DNA of 16,336 bases from assembly GCA_045113315.1 (NCBI GenBank), contig JBGUIX010000013.1:1-16336 (forward strand). Direction: 5' to 3'. Shown piece after piece: positions 1 through 7,126 of the stretch. A program made the position numbers and the translations under genes. The stretch comes from RUG13091 sp045113315. GTDB lineage: Bacteria > Bacillota_I > Bacilli_A > RFN20 > CAG-826. Each line of letters starts with the position of its first letter. The stretch's first letter is position 1. The notes below the pieces were generated by a model that had not been told where the DNA came from, did no database searches, and saw only the letters and a program-made list of their open reading frames with translations.

Positions 1-34
1 TGCATAGACTTATTTTTATCAACAATATAATAAA

Positions 35-62
35 AACGAGATAATTTTCGGATTATCTCGTT
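35..62. terminator. bidirectional intrinsic terminator after tRNA-Ser(GCU)
   Basis: Perfect 11-bp stem, AACGAGATAAT (35-45) pairing with ATTATCTCGTT (52-62), with a six-base loop. A T-rich run follows on the plus side (63-69) and on the minus side (31-36 read in reverse), so it can stop transcripts from both directions. On minus it closes the tRNA-Ser(GCU)/proS unit. Confidence 0.85.
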
Positions 63-71
63 ATTTTTTAA

Positions 72-162
72 TGGCGGAGTAGGAGAGTCTCGAACTCTCG
101 CACCAGTTACCCGATCTACTTCCTTAGCAGGGAAGCCCCTTCACCAACTTGGGTACTACTCC
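72..162 (-). tRNA. tRNA-Ser (anticodon GCU)
   Basis: Class II tRNA of 91 nt with encoded CCA. The acceptor stem pairs GGAGTAG with CTACTCC, with discriminator G. The anticodon stem CTTCC/GGAAG encloses loop CTGCTAA, giving anticodon GCT, which reads AGC/AGU. The long variable arm and the T arm GAGAG-TTCGAGA-CTCTC are typical of tRNA-Ser. It lies 50 bases downstream of the proS stop on the same strand with no GC-rich terminator between, so it may be co-transcribed with proS or use its own weak promoter. Confidence 0.96.
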
Positions 163-194
163 AGTGAACGTTCACTATATTAACATAATGAACG
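163..194 (-). promoter_or_regulatory. palindrome and TGAACG repeats abutting tRNA-Ser(GCU)
   Basis: AGTGAACGTTCACT (163-176) is a perfect 14-base palindrome ending directly at the tRNA 5' base. The half-site TGAACG recurs at 189-194, in inverted relation to CGTTCA at 169-174. On minus, a possible -10 TATAGT occupies 174-179 and overlaps the palindrome edge; no convincing -35 is visible. It could be an operator or a hairpin in the pre-tRNA leader. Function is inference. Confidence 0.45.
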
Positions 195-212
195 ATTAAA
201 ATTAATAAATTT

Positions 213-1649
213 TTAATAAGCCTTTGCAAAAAGAACAACTTTCTTCGCTTTTTTACCACAGATAGGACATGTTTCATCAAATGGCATCTGGTTAAATGGC
301 ATACATCTAGCCGTAGCTTGATATAATTCTTTTACCTTATCTTCACAAGCTTGTTCTCCACACCACATCATCTTTGAATAGCCACCTTTGTTAAGGGCTT
401 TTTCCATTTCAGGTAATGAATGAACTTCAGTGACATGATCAAGTAAATAACGATGAGCTTTTTCAAACATTTCTTTATGGATAGTATCCATAAGTTCCAC
501 GACTTTTTCCGCGACTTCCTCTTTCTTAACGGTAATCTTTTCACCAGTGTTACGTTTCGCTAAAGTGACGACACCGTTTTCAATATCTCTTGGACCAATT
601 TCCACTCTCACTGGAACACCTTTCATCTCATATTCAGAATATTTCCAGCCCGGAGTTTTATCACTTTCATCTAAATAAACTCTAACGCCGGCTTCTTTGA
701 GAACTTTTTCTAATTCTCTAGCGGCAGGGATGACGCCTGGTTTTTGTTGAGCCACAGGAATCACAACCGCTTGAATAGGAGCAACATATGGAGGCAACAC
801 TAAACCATTATCATCACCATGAACCATAATAATCGCGCCTAATAATCTTGTAGAAACACCCCAGGAGGTTTGATATGGATTATTAAGTTTTCCATCTCTA
901 CCTTGGAATTGAATTCCAAAAGCTTTAGCAAAACCTTGACCAAAATAATGGGTAGTACCACTTTGTAATGCTTTCCCATCTGGCATTAAAGCTTCAATAG
1001 AATAAGTTTCTAAAGCACCCGCAAATTTTTCTTTTTCGGTCTTTCTTCCTTTTGTAAAAGGAATAGCTAAAATATCTCTACCTAAATCATCATAGATTTC
1101 AAGCATCTTTAAGGTTTCAGTTCTCGCTTCTTCTTCGCTTTCATGCATCGTATGGCCTTCTTGCCATAAGAATTCAGCACCTCTTAAGAATGGACGGGTA
1201 GTCTTTTCCCATCTCACAACGGAACACCATTGGTTATAAAGTTTTGGTAAATCACGATATGAAGAAATAATCTTTGCGTAGTGTTCACAGAATAATGTTT
1301 CACTAGTCGGTCTAATGATAAGTGGGTCATCAATCTTTTGCCCACCACCGATAGTAGCCACTAAACATTCAGGAGCAAACCCTTCAACATGATCCTTTTC
1401 TTTTTGTAATAAAGAAGTGGGGATGACGGTTGGCATATAAACATTTTGGTGACCAGTTTCTTTAAATCTTTTGTTCAAATAATTTTGAATTTCTTCCCAA
1501 ATTGCATAACCATAAGGACGATAGATAATAAAACCTTTAACGGATGAATAATCCATTAATTCCGCTTTACGGCACACATCAGTGTACCACTGCGCAAAAT
1601 CATCTTCTTGTCTGGTGATAGCTTGGTTTTTAATTTGTTTGTTTTCCAT
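213..1649 (-). CDS. proS: prolyl-tRNA synthetase, short archaeal/eukaryal-type
   Basis: Charges tRNA-Pro with proline in the cytoplasm. The 478-residue length and sequence match the compact ProRS form without the editing insertion domain of the E. coli-type enzyme. Class II core motifs are visible: IIRPTSETLFCEHYAK (motif 1/2 region) and TRPFLRGAEFLWQEGHTMH (motif 2 region). The C-terminal domain holds cysteines at about 430, 435, 449, 461 and 464 (CPICG) and ends in tyrosine, as in the zinc-binding C-terminal domain of this ProRS class. The start is fixed by AGGAG nine bases upstream; that SD overlaps the TAG stop of the upstream gene, which ends 12 bases earlier, so the two are co-transcribed and probably coupled. 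No T-box leader is possible in this gap. Confidence 0.97.
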   Translation of the reverse strand: MENKQIKNQAITRQEDDFAQWYTDVCRKAELMDYSSVKGFIIYRPYGYAIWEEIQNYLNKRFKETGHQNVYMPTVIPTSLLQKEKDHVEGFAPECLVATIGGGQKIDDPLIIRPTSETLFCEHYAKIISSYRDLPKLYNQWCSVVRWEKTTRPFLRGAEFLWQEGHTMHESEEEARTETLKMLEIYDDLGRDILAIPFTKGRKTEKEKFAGALETYSIEALMPDGKALQSGTTHYFGQGFAKAFGIQFQGRDGKLNNPYQTSWGVSTRLLGAIIMVHGDDNGLVLPPYVAPIQAVVIPVAQQKPGVIPAARELEKVLKEAGVRVYLDESDKTPGWKYSEYEMKGVPVRVEIGPRDIENGVVTLAKRNTGEKITVKKEEVAEKVVELMDTIHKEMFEKAHRYLLDHVTEVHSLPEMEKALNKGGYSKMMWCGEQACEDKVKELYQATARCMPFNQMPFDETCPICGKKAKKVVLFAKAY

Positions 1650-1661
1650 TATATAAATCTC

Positions 1662-3419
1662 CTATCGGAAGTTTTCATACATAGTATGTAATCTTGTAAT
1701 CTTTTTCTTTTCTACAGGAAGCAACATATCGTTAGATGGACTAATTACTTCACTAGAAACAATCGAAATGCCACTCTTAATAATTAATTCAACAGCTTGC
1801 CAACCTTCTAAGTCGGTAGCAATAATCGGTTGATTATATTTAAGCAAGGATTCAATTAAAGTGTGGATTGATAATCTAACACGATTATCTTTCTTAATTT
1901 CACCCATCATCGCGGCACCAGCAACGAAATAATCGAAGTTTGTGTAAACAGATGGATCGAGTAATAAGTTCTTATCTTGTAATAATAAAGCAATTTCATA
2001 TCCAAGTTTTCTAAATTTAGTTAGTGAATTATTAAGTAGTTCGAGTTGTGAAGAATTCTCATTAACTTCTTGCTCATCAAAAACAAGGACCAATCTAATC
2101 TCTTTAGAGGCTGGAATTTGTGGTAAGATTTCCGCCATATGATCGATATCCATCATCGAAACAGAAAGGAATAAACGGCAATTTTGATTCGGTCTTTCGC
2201 TAGCAAACTTTGGAATAACAGTACGAGCAATATTAGCGAATAATTCTCTATTTCGACCGACTCTTGCGGCGTATTTGCTCATTTCTGCAAAGTTTGAGAA
2301 TGGAGAATCATAGGCTCTAACATATTCAAAATAACCAAATGCTGACCCAGTTCTAGAAGAATCAACAATTGTTCTAAATAGATAACGTAAGTTGTTATTA
2401 TCTAATAATTTTTCAATCTCATCATTAAACTTAGATAATTCTTGAGCCATTGGTCCACGTGATTTTTGATAGACGAAAATCTCTTGGTCATTTTGTTGAG
2501 CGGTAATACAAGCTTCTTGGGCTTTTTGAACAATAGAATCAAAATCTTGATAGAACTGAGCATTTTCCACAACACCAATCGCGAAGTCAACAGAATCAGA
2601 ATAGCCATTAACGCCAATACATTTCTTTAAAGAGTGAGAAATAGAAGCTGCTAATTGGACAGCATCGATACGAGATTGAATATGTAAATCGAATAATAAG
2701 ATTTCATTACCGGTATCATCGATGATTTGTCTAGGCTCATGTTTTCTATTCGCATATGGATAAACTTCATTTTTTAAGGTCATCATCATATATCTTTCAA
2801 TCTTCTCATTGCTCAAAGCTTTTTGACGGATATAGAAGAAGCGAATTGCAAATGTAAATCCTCTTAAGGATTTGTTCTTATCAATAATACCTTTAATCAC
2901 ACTTCTTTTCACAACACCAGTTAAAGCACCTTTGTTCTTTGAAGAAAAGTTTGTGGGGGTAATGTATTTTAAAATATGACTTTCAATATGAATAATACCC
3001 ACTTTTGGATCATATTTTATTAACTTTAATAATGAAAAATATGTCGCACGACCACGATTCACTAAAACATCGGCTTCTAAATATTGGTCGCATCCTTTAG
3101 GGTTAGTGACAATAGAATAAATCCATTGCTGGACTTTTTCGGTATCATTTTGATGGAAATGGAAATAGAAAGAAGAAAGTTCCATTTCCCTTTTATTTTT
3201 CATATCACTTCTATTAAAGAAAGTAACTTTATTATTCTTAACATCAATAGCAAATATTCTTGTGGAAATACTTTCTTGTTCAATCTTTTTGTTATATTCT
3301 CTTAAAGAATGATTAATGATAGCGGAAGTGATAATAACCGCCGCTAACAAAATAATAATCATTATTATGATTATGAAGAATATTAAGAAATTAGTATCTT
3401 GGAAATTCCACCACTTCAT
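1662..3419 (-). CDS. membrane protein with PAS-like, degenerate GGDEF and degenerate EAL domains
   Basis: 585 residues. A hydrophobic segment at about 10-35 is followed by a short helix, a PAS-like stretch (about 55-150), a GGDEF-like domain (about 160-318) opening with GALTGVVKRSVIKGIID, and an EAL-like domain (about 340-568). Catalytic signatures are lost. The GGDEF position reads DTGNEI (about 235-240). The EAL position reads FEYV, the metal-ligand segment ELTE-like reads VFDEQE, the DDFGTG-type loop is QDKN, KID is VAG, and AEGVE is ATDLEG. It is therefore very unlikely to make or cleave c-di-GMP; it may be a receptor or scaffold, but the ligand is unknown. It precedes proS by 12 bases in one operon. 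There is no SD; a -10 box lies 8 bases before the ATG. Domain assignment is by eye and moderately sure. Confidence 0.8.
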   Translation of the reverse strand: MKWWNFQDTNFLIFFIIIIMIIILLAAVIITSAIINHSLREYNKKIEQESISTRIFAIDVKNNKVTFFNRSDMKNKREMELSSFYFHFHQNDTEKVQQWIYSIVTNPKGCDQYLEADVLVNRGRATYFSLLKLIKYDPKVGIIHIESHILKYITPTNFSSKNKGALTGVVKRSVIKGIIDKNKSLRGFTFAIRFFYIRQKALSNEKIERYMMMTLKNEVYPYANRKHEPRQIIDDTGNEILLFDLHIQSRIDAVQLAASISHSLKKCIGVNGYSDSVDFAIGVVENAQFYQDFDSIVQKAQEACITAQQNDQEIFVYQKSRGPMAQELSKFNDEIEKLLDNNNLRYLFRTIVDSSRTGSAFGYFEYVRAYDSPFSNFAEMSKYAARVGRNRELFANIARTVIPKFASERPNQNCRLFLSVSMMDIDHMAEILPQIPASKEIRLVLVFDEQEVNENSSQLELLNNSLTKFRKLGYEIALLLQDKNLLLDPSVYTNFDYFVAGAAMMGEIKKDNRVRLSIHTLIESLLKYNQPIIATDLEGWQAVELIIKSGISIVSSEVISPSNDMLLPVEKKKITRLHTMYENFR

Positions 3420-3427
3420 ACTGAATT

Positions 3428-3456
3428 ATTATAATTAAATAGCTTAAATTTGACTA
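3428..3456 (-). promoter_or_regulatory. promoter of the GGDEF/EAL-like gene
   Basis: On minus, -35 TAGTCA (3451-3456), a 17-base spacer, then -10 TATAAT (3428-3433), only 8 bases before the ATG, predicting an essentially leaderless mRNA. An inverted repeat TTTGACT/AGTCAAA (3449-3455 and 3462-3468) overlaps the -35 and could be an operator. Confidence 0.65.
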
Positions 3457-3514
3457 TAAAAAGTCAAAATTAATTTAATAAATTAGCAACTAATTCCGAA
3501 TTAAAGGATATTTG

Positions 3515-3523
3515 TGTTATAAT
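3515..3523 (+). promoter_or_regulatory. extended -10 promoter of tRNA-Ser(CGA)
   Basis: TGT-TATAAT (TATAAT at 3518-3523), 10 bases before the tRNA 5' end. A poor -35 (TTCCGA, 3494-3499, spacer 18) fits an extended -10 promoter. Confidence 0.7.
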
Positions 3524-3533
3524 TATCGCCGCT

Positions 3534-3624
3534 GGAGAAGTACCCAAGCGGCTCAAGGGGGCAGTTTCGAAAACTGCTAGGAGATGCAAGTCTCGCATGG
3601 GTTCGAACCCCATCTTCTCCGCCA
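3534..3624 (+). tRNA. tRNA-Ser (anticodon CGA)
   Basis: Class II tRNA of 91 nt with encoded CCA. The acceptor stem pairs GGAGAAG with CTTCTCC. The anticodon stem GCAGT/ACTGC encloses loop TTCGAAA, giving anticodon CGA, which reads UCG. It has a long variable arm, and the T arm is ATGGG-TTCGAAC-CCCAT. It forms a single-gene unit with its own promoter and terminator. A dedicated UCG reader argues against an extremely minimised tRNA set. Confidence 0.97.
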
Positions 3625-3635
3625 AGACAAAAAAT

Positions 3636-3666
3636 AAATCCCATTTCTAACGATTTGGGATTTTTT
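3636..3666. terminator. bidirectional terminator between tRNA-Ser(CGA) and YitT gene
   Basis: AAATCCCA (3636-3643) pairs with TGGGATTT (3656-3663), followed by a T run on plus. On minus the arm is followed by TTTATTTTTT, and the YitT stop codon (3665-3667) lies right beside the stem, so one hairpin serves both convergent units. Confidence 0.85.
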
Positions 3667-4669
3667 ATTCAACTGGTTTAATAAAGAAGTTTCCGTATAC
3701 CTGCACTAAAGCAGTTACTGCTATAAATGCGTGAGGATCAACTCTCTTAGCTAAAGCGATAACACTTTTAACCTGCGATGATGAAACAACCATGTAGACA
3801 ACTAACTTGCTGGTATGGCTATAAGCTCCTTCGCCTTTTACGATAGTAGCGCCATGTGGGAAATTAGCGATTAATACAGGAGCGAGATATTCACTATTAG
3901 TAATAATCTCTACTTGCATCTTCTTATTTCTTAAATTAATCGCATCTACGACTGTATTAGTGACAAATAAATATAATAAGGAGAAGAAGAACACAACAAA
4001 TCCAACTTCCCAATGTGATTTGTCAGTTATAACTGAAATAAATGAATAAGTTGTAATAATGATGCCATTAATTAAAATTCCATATTTACCAATAGATGTA
4101 GATTTTCTTAAAGCAAAATAATAGCTAAAGACATCGATACCGCCACAAGAAACATCTCCTAGATAAGCAAATGCACTAGAAATACCAACAGTTAAAGAAC
4201 CGAACAAGACTCTCACTAAAACGTGATCCGCAATAAATGGACTGGCCGCAATTGTGGAAGCAAATCCATTATGAGAGAACATGAATAAGAAGGCAGAAGA
4301 TAAACCTACATTCACTAAAGTATATAAAGCAAATCTTTTACCAATTTTAAAGAAAGCGAAAGTGATAATAGGAACGTTAACAACAAAGTAAGCAATGGAT
4401 ATGACATTGTTACCAGTTAGCCATTCAGGTGCATTTAGGGACTTAAGTATGAGAGCGATTGTCTGGGAAACGCCTGACACACCACCTGTTGCAATGTGCA
4501 TGCTTGATTCATCGGCAGGTGAAATAAATGCCGCGAATCCGAACGCGAATATTAATGCCGCGATAGAGGCGTGTAAGAAAGCATTGAGGTGATCAAGACC
4601 AATTCTTAATGCACGGTGATCAAATAAATAATCATTTATTTTCTTTCTGATTTTCTCACTCTTTTTCAT
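3665..4669 (-). CDS. YitT-family integral membrane protein (DUF161 + DUF2179)
   Basis: 334 residues from the chosen start. About six hydrophobic segments (roughly 31-50, 88-108, 113-131, 146-170, 197-214, 222-240) carry the internal glycine signatures GGVSG (62-66) and CGGIDV (175-180) of the YitT membrane domain. A soluble C-terminal domain (about 250-331) matches DUF2179. The transport or binding role of the family is unsettled, so no substrate is assigned. The frame is open further upstream to 4846, but the promoter (TTGTTT-17-TACAAT, -10 at 4685-4690) places the transcription start near 4678, downstream of those extra codons; this makes the ATG at 4669 the start. No SD precedes it and the leader would be about 9 bases. 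It is divergent from the thioredoxin-like gene. Confidence 0.9.
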   Translation of the reverse strand: MKKSEKIRKKINDYLFDHRALRIGLDHLNAFLHASIAALIFAFGFAAFISPADESSMHIATGGVSGVSQTIALILKSLNAPEWLTGNNVISIAYFVVNVPIITFAFFKIGKRFALYTLVNVGLSSAFLFMFSHNGFASTIAASPFIADHVLVRVLFGSLTVGISSAFAYLGDVSCGGIDVFSYYFALRKSTSIGKYGILINGIIITTYSFISVITDKSHWEVGFVVFFFSLLYLFVTNTVVDAINLRNKKMQVEIITNSEYLAPVLIANFPHGATIVKGEGAYSHTSKLVVYMVVSSSQVKSVIALAKRVDPHAFIAVTALVQVYGNFFIKPVE

Positions 4670-4684
4670 ACTAATTCGCTTGTT

Positions 4685-4713
4685 ATTGTATCTACTTAGC
4701 AAATAAAAAACAA
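4685..4713 (-). promoter_or_regulatory. promoter of YitT gene
   Basis: On minus, -35 TTGTTT (4708-4713), a 17-base spacer, then -10 TACAAT (4685-4690). Predicted start near 4678, about 9 bases before the ATG at 4669. Confidence 0.65.
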
Positions 4714-4787
4714 CTGACAGAAAGAAGAAAATGAATTTTTCTTGGTAGACATAAGTCTTGTACGCGTGTAAAATACAAAATAGTTCG

Positions 4788-4830
4788 TTGAAATTACATA
4801 TTTGAAGTGATACTATTATCACGCTATATA
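4788..4830 (+). promoter_or_regulatory. promoter region with inverted repeat before thioredoxin-like gene
   Basis: TTGAAA (4788-4793), a 17-base spacer, then TACTAT (4811-4816). A second, shifted pair TTGAAG (4802-4807)-17-TATATA (4825-4830) is also possible. A perfect inverted repeat GTGATA-CTAT-TATCAC (4807-4822) covers the first -10 and is placed like an operator. A strong SD, AGGAGG (4838-4843), follows 8 bases before the ATG. Confidence 0.65.
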
Positions 4831-4851
4831 CATATATAGGAGGCATTCGTC

Positions 4852-5694
4852 ATGATAATATTAAGAGCTATTGGAAGATTCTTCGCCCGTATCGGTCGTT
4901 GGATTAAAGACACAGCATGGGTCCAACCATTATTAATTGTTGGTGGTATCTTTGCGATTATTTTCTCCATTCCATATTTAACAAAATGGGTCAAATCCTG
5001 GTTCAACAATGGTGATACCGCTGCTCAAAAATATTATTCCAGCAAAAAAGTTAGCCTCAAAAACGCCGAAGATGCTAAAAGTGACGTTGATGGTATCTTC
5101 GATTATTTAGAAGAATACAGCAAAACAAATACGGTTAATCCTGAGTATAAGAAAAAATACGGTGACAAATTCTTCTTAACATTAGTCCAAGAAGATTGTT
5201 CTTCTTGTGAAGAACGTTATGAAGGTTTCCAAACCTTAGAACAAAAATGGGGTAAAGATAGCTTCTCTGAAGTTAGTGATGAAACATTCAAACTCCACAC
5301 TATCTATGTTGATAGCACAAACAAAGATGGTGACAACTTATTCGAAGATGTTTATGAAAGAAGAGAAGTCGCTGCGATGTTTGAAGAAACCATCTCCTAT
5401 ATGTCAGGCGAATATGTGGATCACCCATATAAAGATAACAGCAACGATTCTTCCTATGTCACAAACTTAGAAAATCTTACTGATCGTGAACAAATCTCCA
5501 CTCCTACCACCTTCTTAATCGACTTAACCGATAAAGCTCCAGACTGGACAAGCCCACATGGTGTTAGAGAAGTCTTATTCAGCTTCGAAGGCACAAATGG
5601 TAGCGATGGCGTTGCTAAAGCTAGAACATTATTAAATTCTTGGACAAACGTTGAAAGTGCTGAAAACGTCTTCTCCAAGGCTTATAGAAAATAA
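4852..5694 (+). CDS. membrane-anchored thioredoxin-like protein with CSSC motif
   Basis: 280 residues. The arginine-rich N-terminus (R5, R9, R13, R16, K19) precedes one hydrophobic segment (about 24-43), predicting N-in/C-out topology with an extracytoplasmic domain. After a helical linker, FFLTLVQEDCSSC (about 107-119) looks like the thioredoxin beta-strand and CxxC (C116, C119). STPTTFLIDL (about 216-225) looks like the cis-proline strand (P218). The two are separated by about 100 residues, longer than in thioredoxin, so there is an acidic, charged insertion. Likely roles are thiol reduction/oxidation of exported proteins, but CSSC is not a standard Trx (CGPC) or DsbA (CPHC) motif. No other cysteines are present. 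It is a single-gene unit with a consensus SD and its own terminator. Assignment to the fold is moderately sure, the substrate unknown. Confidence 0.78.
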   Translation: MIILRAIGRFFARIGRWIKDTAWVQPLLIVGGIFAIIFSIPYLTKWVKSWFNNGDTAAQKYYSSKKVSLKNAEDAKSDVDGIFDYLEEYSKTNTVNPEYKKKYGDKFFLTLVQEDCSSCEERYEGFQTLEQKWGKDSFSEVSDETFKLHTIYVDSTNKDGDNLFEDVYERREVAAMFEETISYMSGEYVDHPYKDNSNDSSYVTNLENLTDREQISTPTTFLIDLTDKAPDWTSPHGVREVLFSFEGTNGSDGVAKARTLLNSWTNVESAENVFSKAYRK

Positions 5695-5698
5695 GATG

Positions 5699-5720
5699 AC
5701 CGCGAAAGCGGTTTTCTTTT
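5699..5720 (+). terminator. terminator of thioredoxin-like gene
   Basis: ACCGC (5699-5703), GAAA tetraloop, GCGGT (5708-5712), then TTTTCTTTT. It starts 4 bases after the stop codon. Confidence 0.9.
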
Positions 5721-5729
5721 ATAAAATAA

Positions 5730-5748
5730 AAGCGAGAAATTCTCGCTT
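5730..5748. terminator. terminator of the ylbF-rsmD-coaD operon
   Basis: AAGCGAG (5730-5736), loop AAATT, CTCGCTT (5742-5748). On minus the stem begins at the coaD stop codon and is followed by TTTTATTTTA. On plus it is followed by ATTTTTTT, so it is a back-up terminator for the opposite gene. Confidence 0.85.
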
Positions 5749-6211
5749 ATTTTTTTAATCTTTTTAAAACACTTTGAGGAACAAGTCCTGATACATCAAT
5801 TCCTCTTTCATGCATTTCAATAACGGTGGATGAATTGATAAAGATGTTATCGGATTTGCTCATCAAGAAAACGGTATCAACTTCAGGTGCTAAATAGTTA
5901 TTAGCAGTCACAAGTTGTAATTCATATTCGAAGTCATTGACCGCTCGTAAACCACGAATTAGATGTTTAGAATGGTGCCTCTTAGCGTATTCAACAGTTA
6001 TACCATCATAACTATCAACTTCCACTCTTGGATTATTGACCGCTTCTTTAATCATTTCTTTTCTTTCTTCCACTGAGAAACGAGAAGTTTTCTTCGGGTT
6101 AACAGCGATTAAAACAATGACTTTATCAAAGATATCTAACGCTCTATTAAGTACATCAAGATGACCATTAGTAATGGGATCAAAACTTCCAGGATATATA
6201 CCAACTGCCAT
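5747..6211 (-). CDS. coaD: pantetheine-phosphate adenylyltransferase
   Basis: Transfers AMP from ATP to 4'-phosphopantetheine to give dephospho-CoA, the penultimate step of CoA synthesis, in the cytoplasm. 154 residues, typical for the family. Nucleotidyltransferase signatures are intact: GSFDPITNGHLDV with TNGH (14-17, the HxGH-type motif), RGLRAVNDFEYE (about 86-97), and NSSTVIE (about 126-132, the ISSTxxR-type motif with Glu in the last position). The frame is open four codons further, but GGAGG lies inside that extension, 6 bases before the ATG at 6211, which decides the start. It begins 2 bases after the rsmD stop, and its SD is encoded by the last codons of rsmD, so translation is coupled. 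rsmD next to coaD is the classic Bacilli arrangement. Confidence 0.97.
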   Translation of the reverse strand: MAVGIYPGSFDPITNGHLDVLNRALDIFDKVIVLIAVNPKKTSRFSVEERKEMIKEAVNNPRVEVDSYDGITVEYAKRHHSKHLIRGLRAVNDFEYELQLVTANNYLAPEVDTVFLMSKSDNIFINSSTVIEMHERGIDVSGLVPQSVLKRLKK

Positions 6212-6213
6212 AA

Positions 6214-6756
6214 CTACCTCCACATTATTACGACTTTAATTTCGCCGTATTTATATGTTCTAACTTTGCTAAATTCTTCTTCTTTATAAACGATATCTCT
6301 ATCGCTTTCCATAACGATTATAGCATTTTCCGTTAATAATTCATTTTCTATAAATAAAGATAATAATTGTTCGTATTTTCCTTCTTTATAAGGAGGATCG
6401 AGAAAAACAATATCAAACTTTTCTTTATTATCGATAAATCTTTTAATTGCTAACATATCATCCATATATAGGACTTTTGCGTTATTAATATATAAAGATT
6501 TTAAATTCTTATTAGTGGTTTCTATCGCGATTTTATTCTTATCGACGAATGTCATGTAATCGCAACCACGAGAAAGAGCTTCAATCCCCATCGCACCCGA
6601 TCCAGAATATAAATCCAGTCCTTTAAAACCAGTTAAATCACCTATCGCTGAAAAGATAGCTTCTCTAATTCTATCCTTCGTGGGTCTAATATGACTCGCA
6701 TCATCTGGATAAGTAATTAATCTTCTTTTATATTTTCCACCAACGATACGCATCAT
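6214..6756 (-). CDS. rsmD: 16S rRNA (guanine-N2)-methyltransferase RsmD
   Basis: SAM-dependent methylation of G966 (E. coli numbering) of 16S rRNA in the assembling 30S subunit. 180 residues from the chosen start. MRIVGGKYKRRLI is the family N-terminus. DLYSGSGAMGIEALSRG (about 48-64) is the SAM-binding loop and LDPPYKEGKY (about 119-128) carries the DPPY catalytic motif of N2-guanine methyltransferases. AAAGGAG lies 5 bases before the first of two tandem ATG codons (6756 and 6753); either could be used, and the first overlaps the ylbF stop by one base (TAATG). An upstream ATG at 6774 lies before the SD and is disfavoured. Middle gene of ylbF-rsmD-coaD. Confidence 0.95.
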   Translation of the reverse strand: MMRIVGGKYKRRLITYPDDASHIRPTKDRIREAIFSAIGDLTGFKGLDLYSGSGAMGIEALSRGCDYMTFVDKNKIAIETTNKNLKSLYINNAKVLYMDDMLAIKRFIDNKEKFDIVFLDPPYKEGKYEQLLSLFIENELLTENAIIVMESDRDIVYKEEEFSKVRTYKYGEIKVVIMWR

Positions 6757-7118
6757 TATTTCTCCTTTGGACATAATTCCGCGTTTAAATCGGAAAATAA
6801 TATGTTGTTTATATCTTGATATAAATTTCTCACTTCTTTATAAGCATTTAAATATTCTCTCACTAAAGGATTTTCATCTAGATTCTTCTTTGCTAAATGT
6901 AATTCCTTTAAAGCTTCTTGAGCTTCTTTACTATCACTAGAAAAATGATTTAAAGCGTCGCTATATCTAACCGCTGCCATATCTTTTTTATAAGCCAAAG
7001 ACATGATCGTTTCATCATCATTTATTCTTTTTTCTAAAGCGTTTAATTTTGATAAACGAGGATCATTATCAATTACGTCTTTAAGTTCTAAAGTAAGTTT
7101 ATAAATCTCTTTTCTCAT
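6756..7118 (-). CDS. ylbF: YlbF/YmcA-family protein
   Basis: 120 residues, almost entirely helical and charged with no membrane segment, matching the Com_YlbF family (about 110-150 residues). In Bacillus subtilis YlbF forms a complex with YmcA and YaaT that works with RNase Y in mRNA maturation and affects competence and sporulation. Only YlbF of that complex is visible here, so the same role is inference. The order ylbF-rsmD-coaD parallels B. subtilis ylbF-ylbG-ylbH-coaD, with ylbG missing, which strengthens the call. First gene of its operon; no SD is present and a perfect extended -10 lies 8 bases before the ATG, predicting a leaderless transcript. The C-terminus (ELCPKEK) encodes the rsmD SD. 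Confidence 0.88.
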   Translation of the reverse strand: MRKEIYKLTLELKDVIDNDPRLSKLNALEKRINDDETIMSLAYKKDMAAVRYSDALNHFSSDSKEAQEALKELHLAKKNLDENPLVREYLNAYKEVRNLYQDINNILFSDLNAELCPKEK

Positions 7119-7126
7119 GTCGATTT

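Noticed and set aside
2402..3305. Open frames at 2402-2617 (minus) and 3084-3305 (plus)
   Set aside because: Both lie inside the GGDEF/EAL-like gene in other frames, with no SD or recognisable protein.
4670..4846. N-terminal extension of the YitT protein to 4846
   Set aside because: The likely promoter (-10 at 4685-4690) lies inside it, no SD precedes 4846, and the extension has no YitT family similarity that I can see.
4395..5009. Open frames at 4395-4592 (plus) and 4824-5009 (minus)
   Set aside because: Shadows of the YitT and thioredoxin-like genes; the second would also cross the promoter region.
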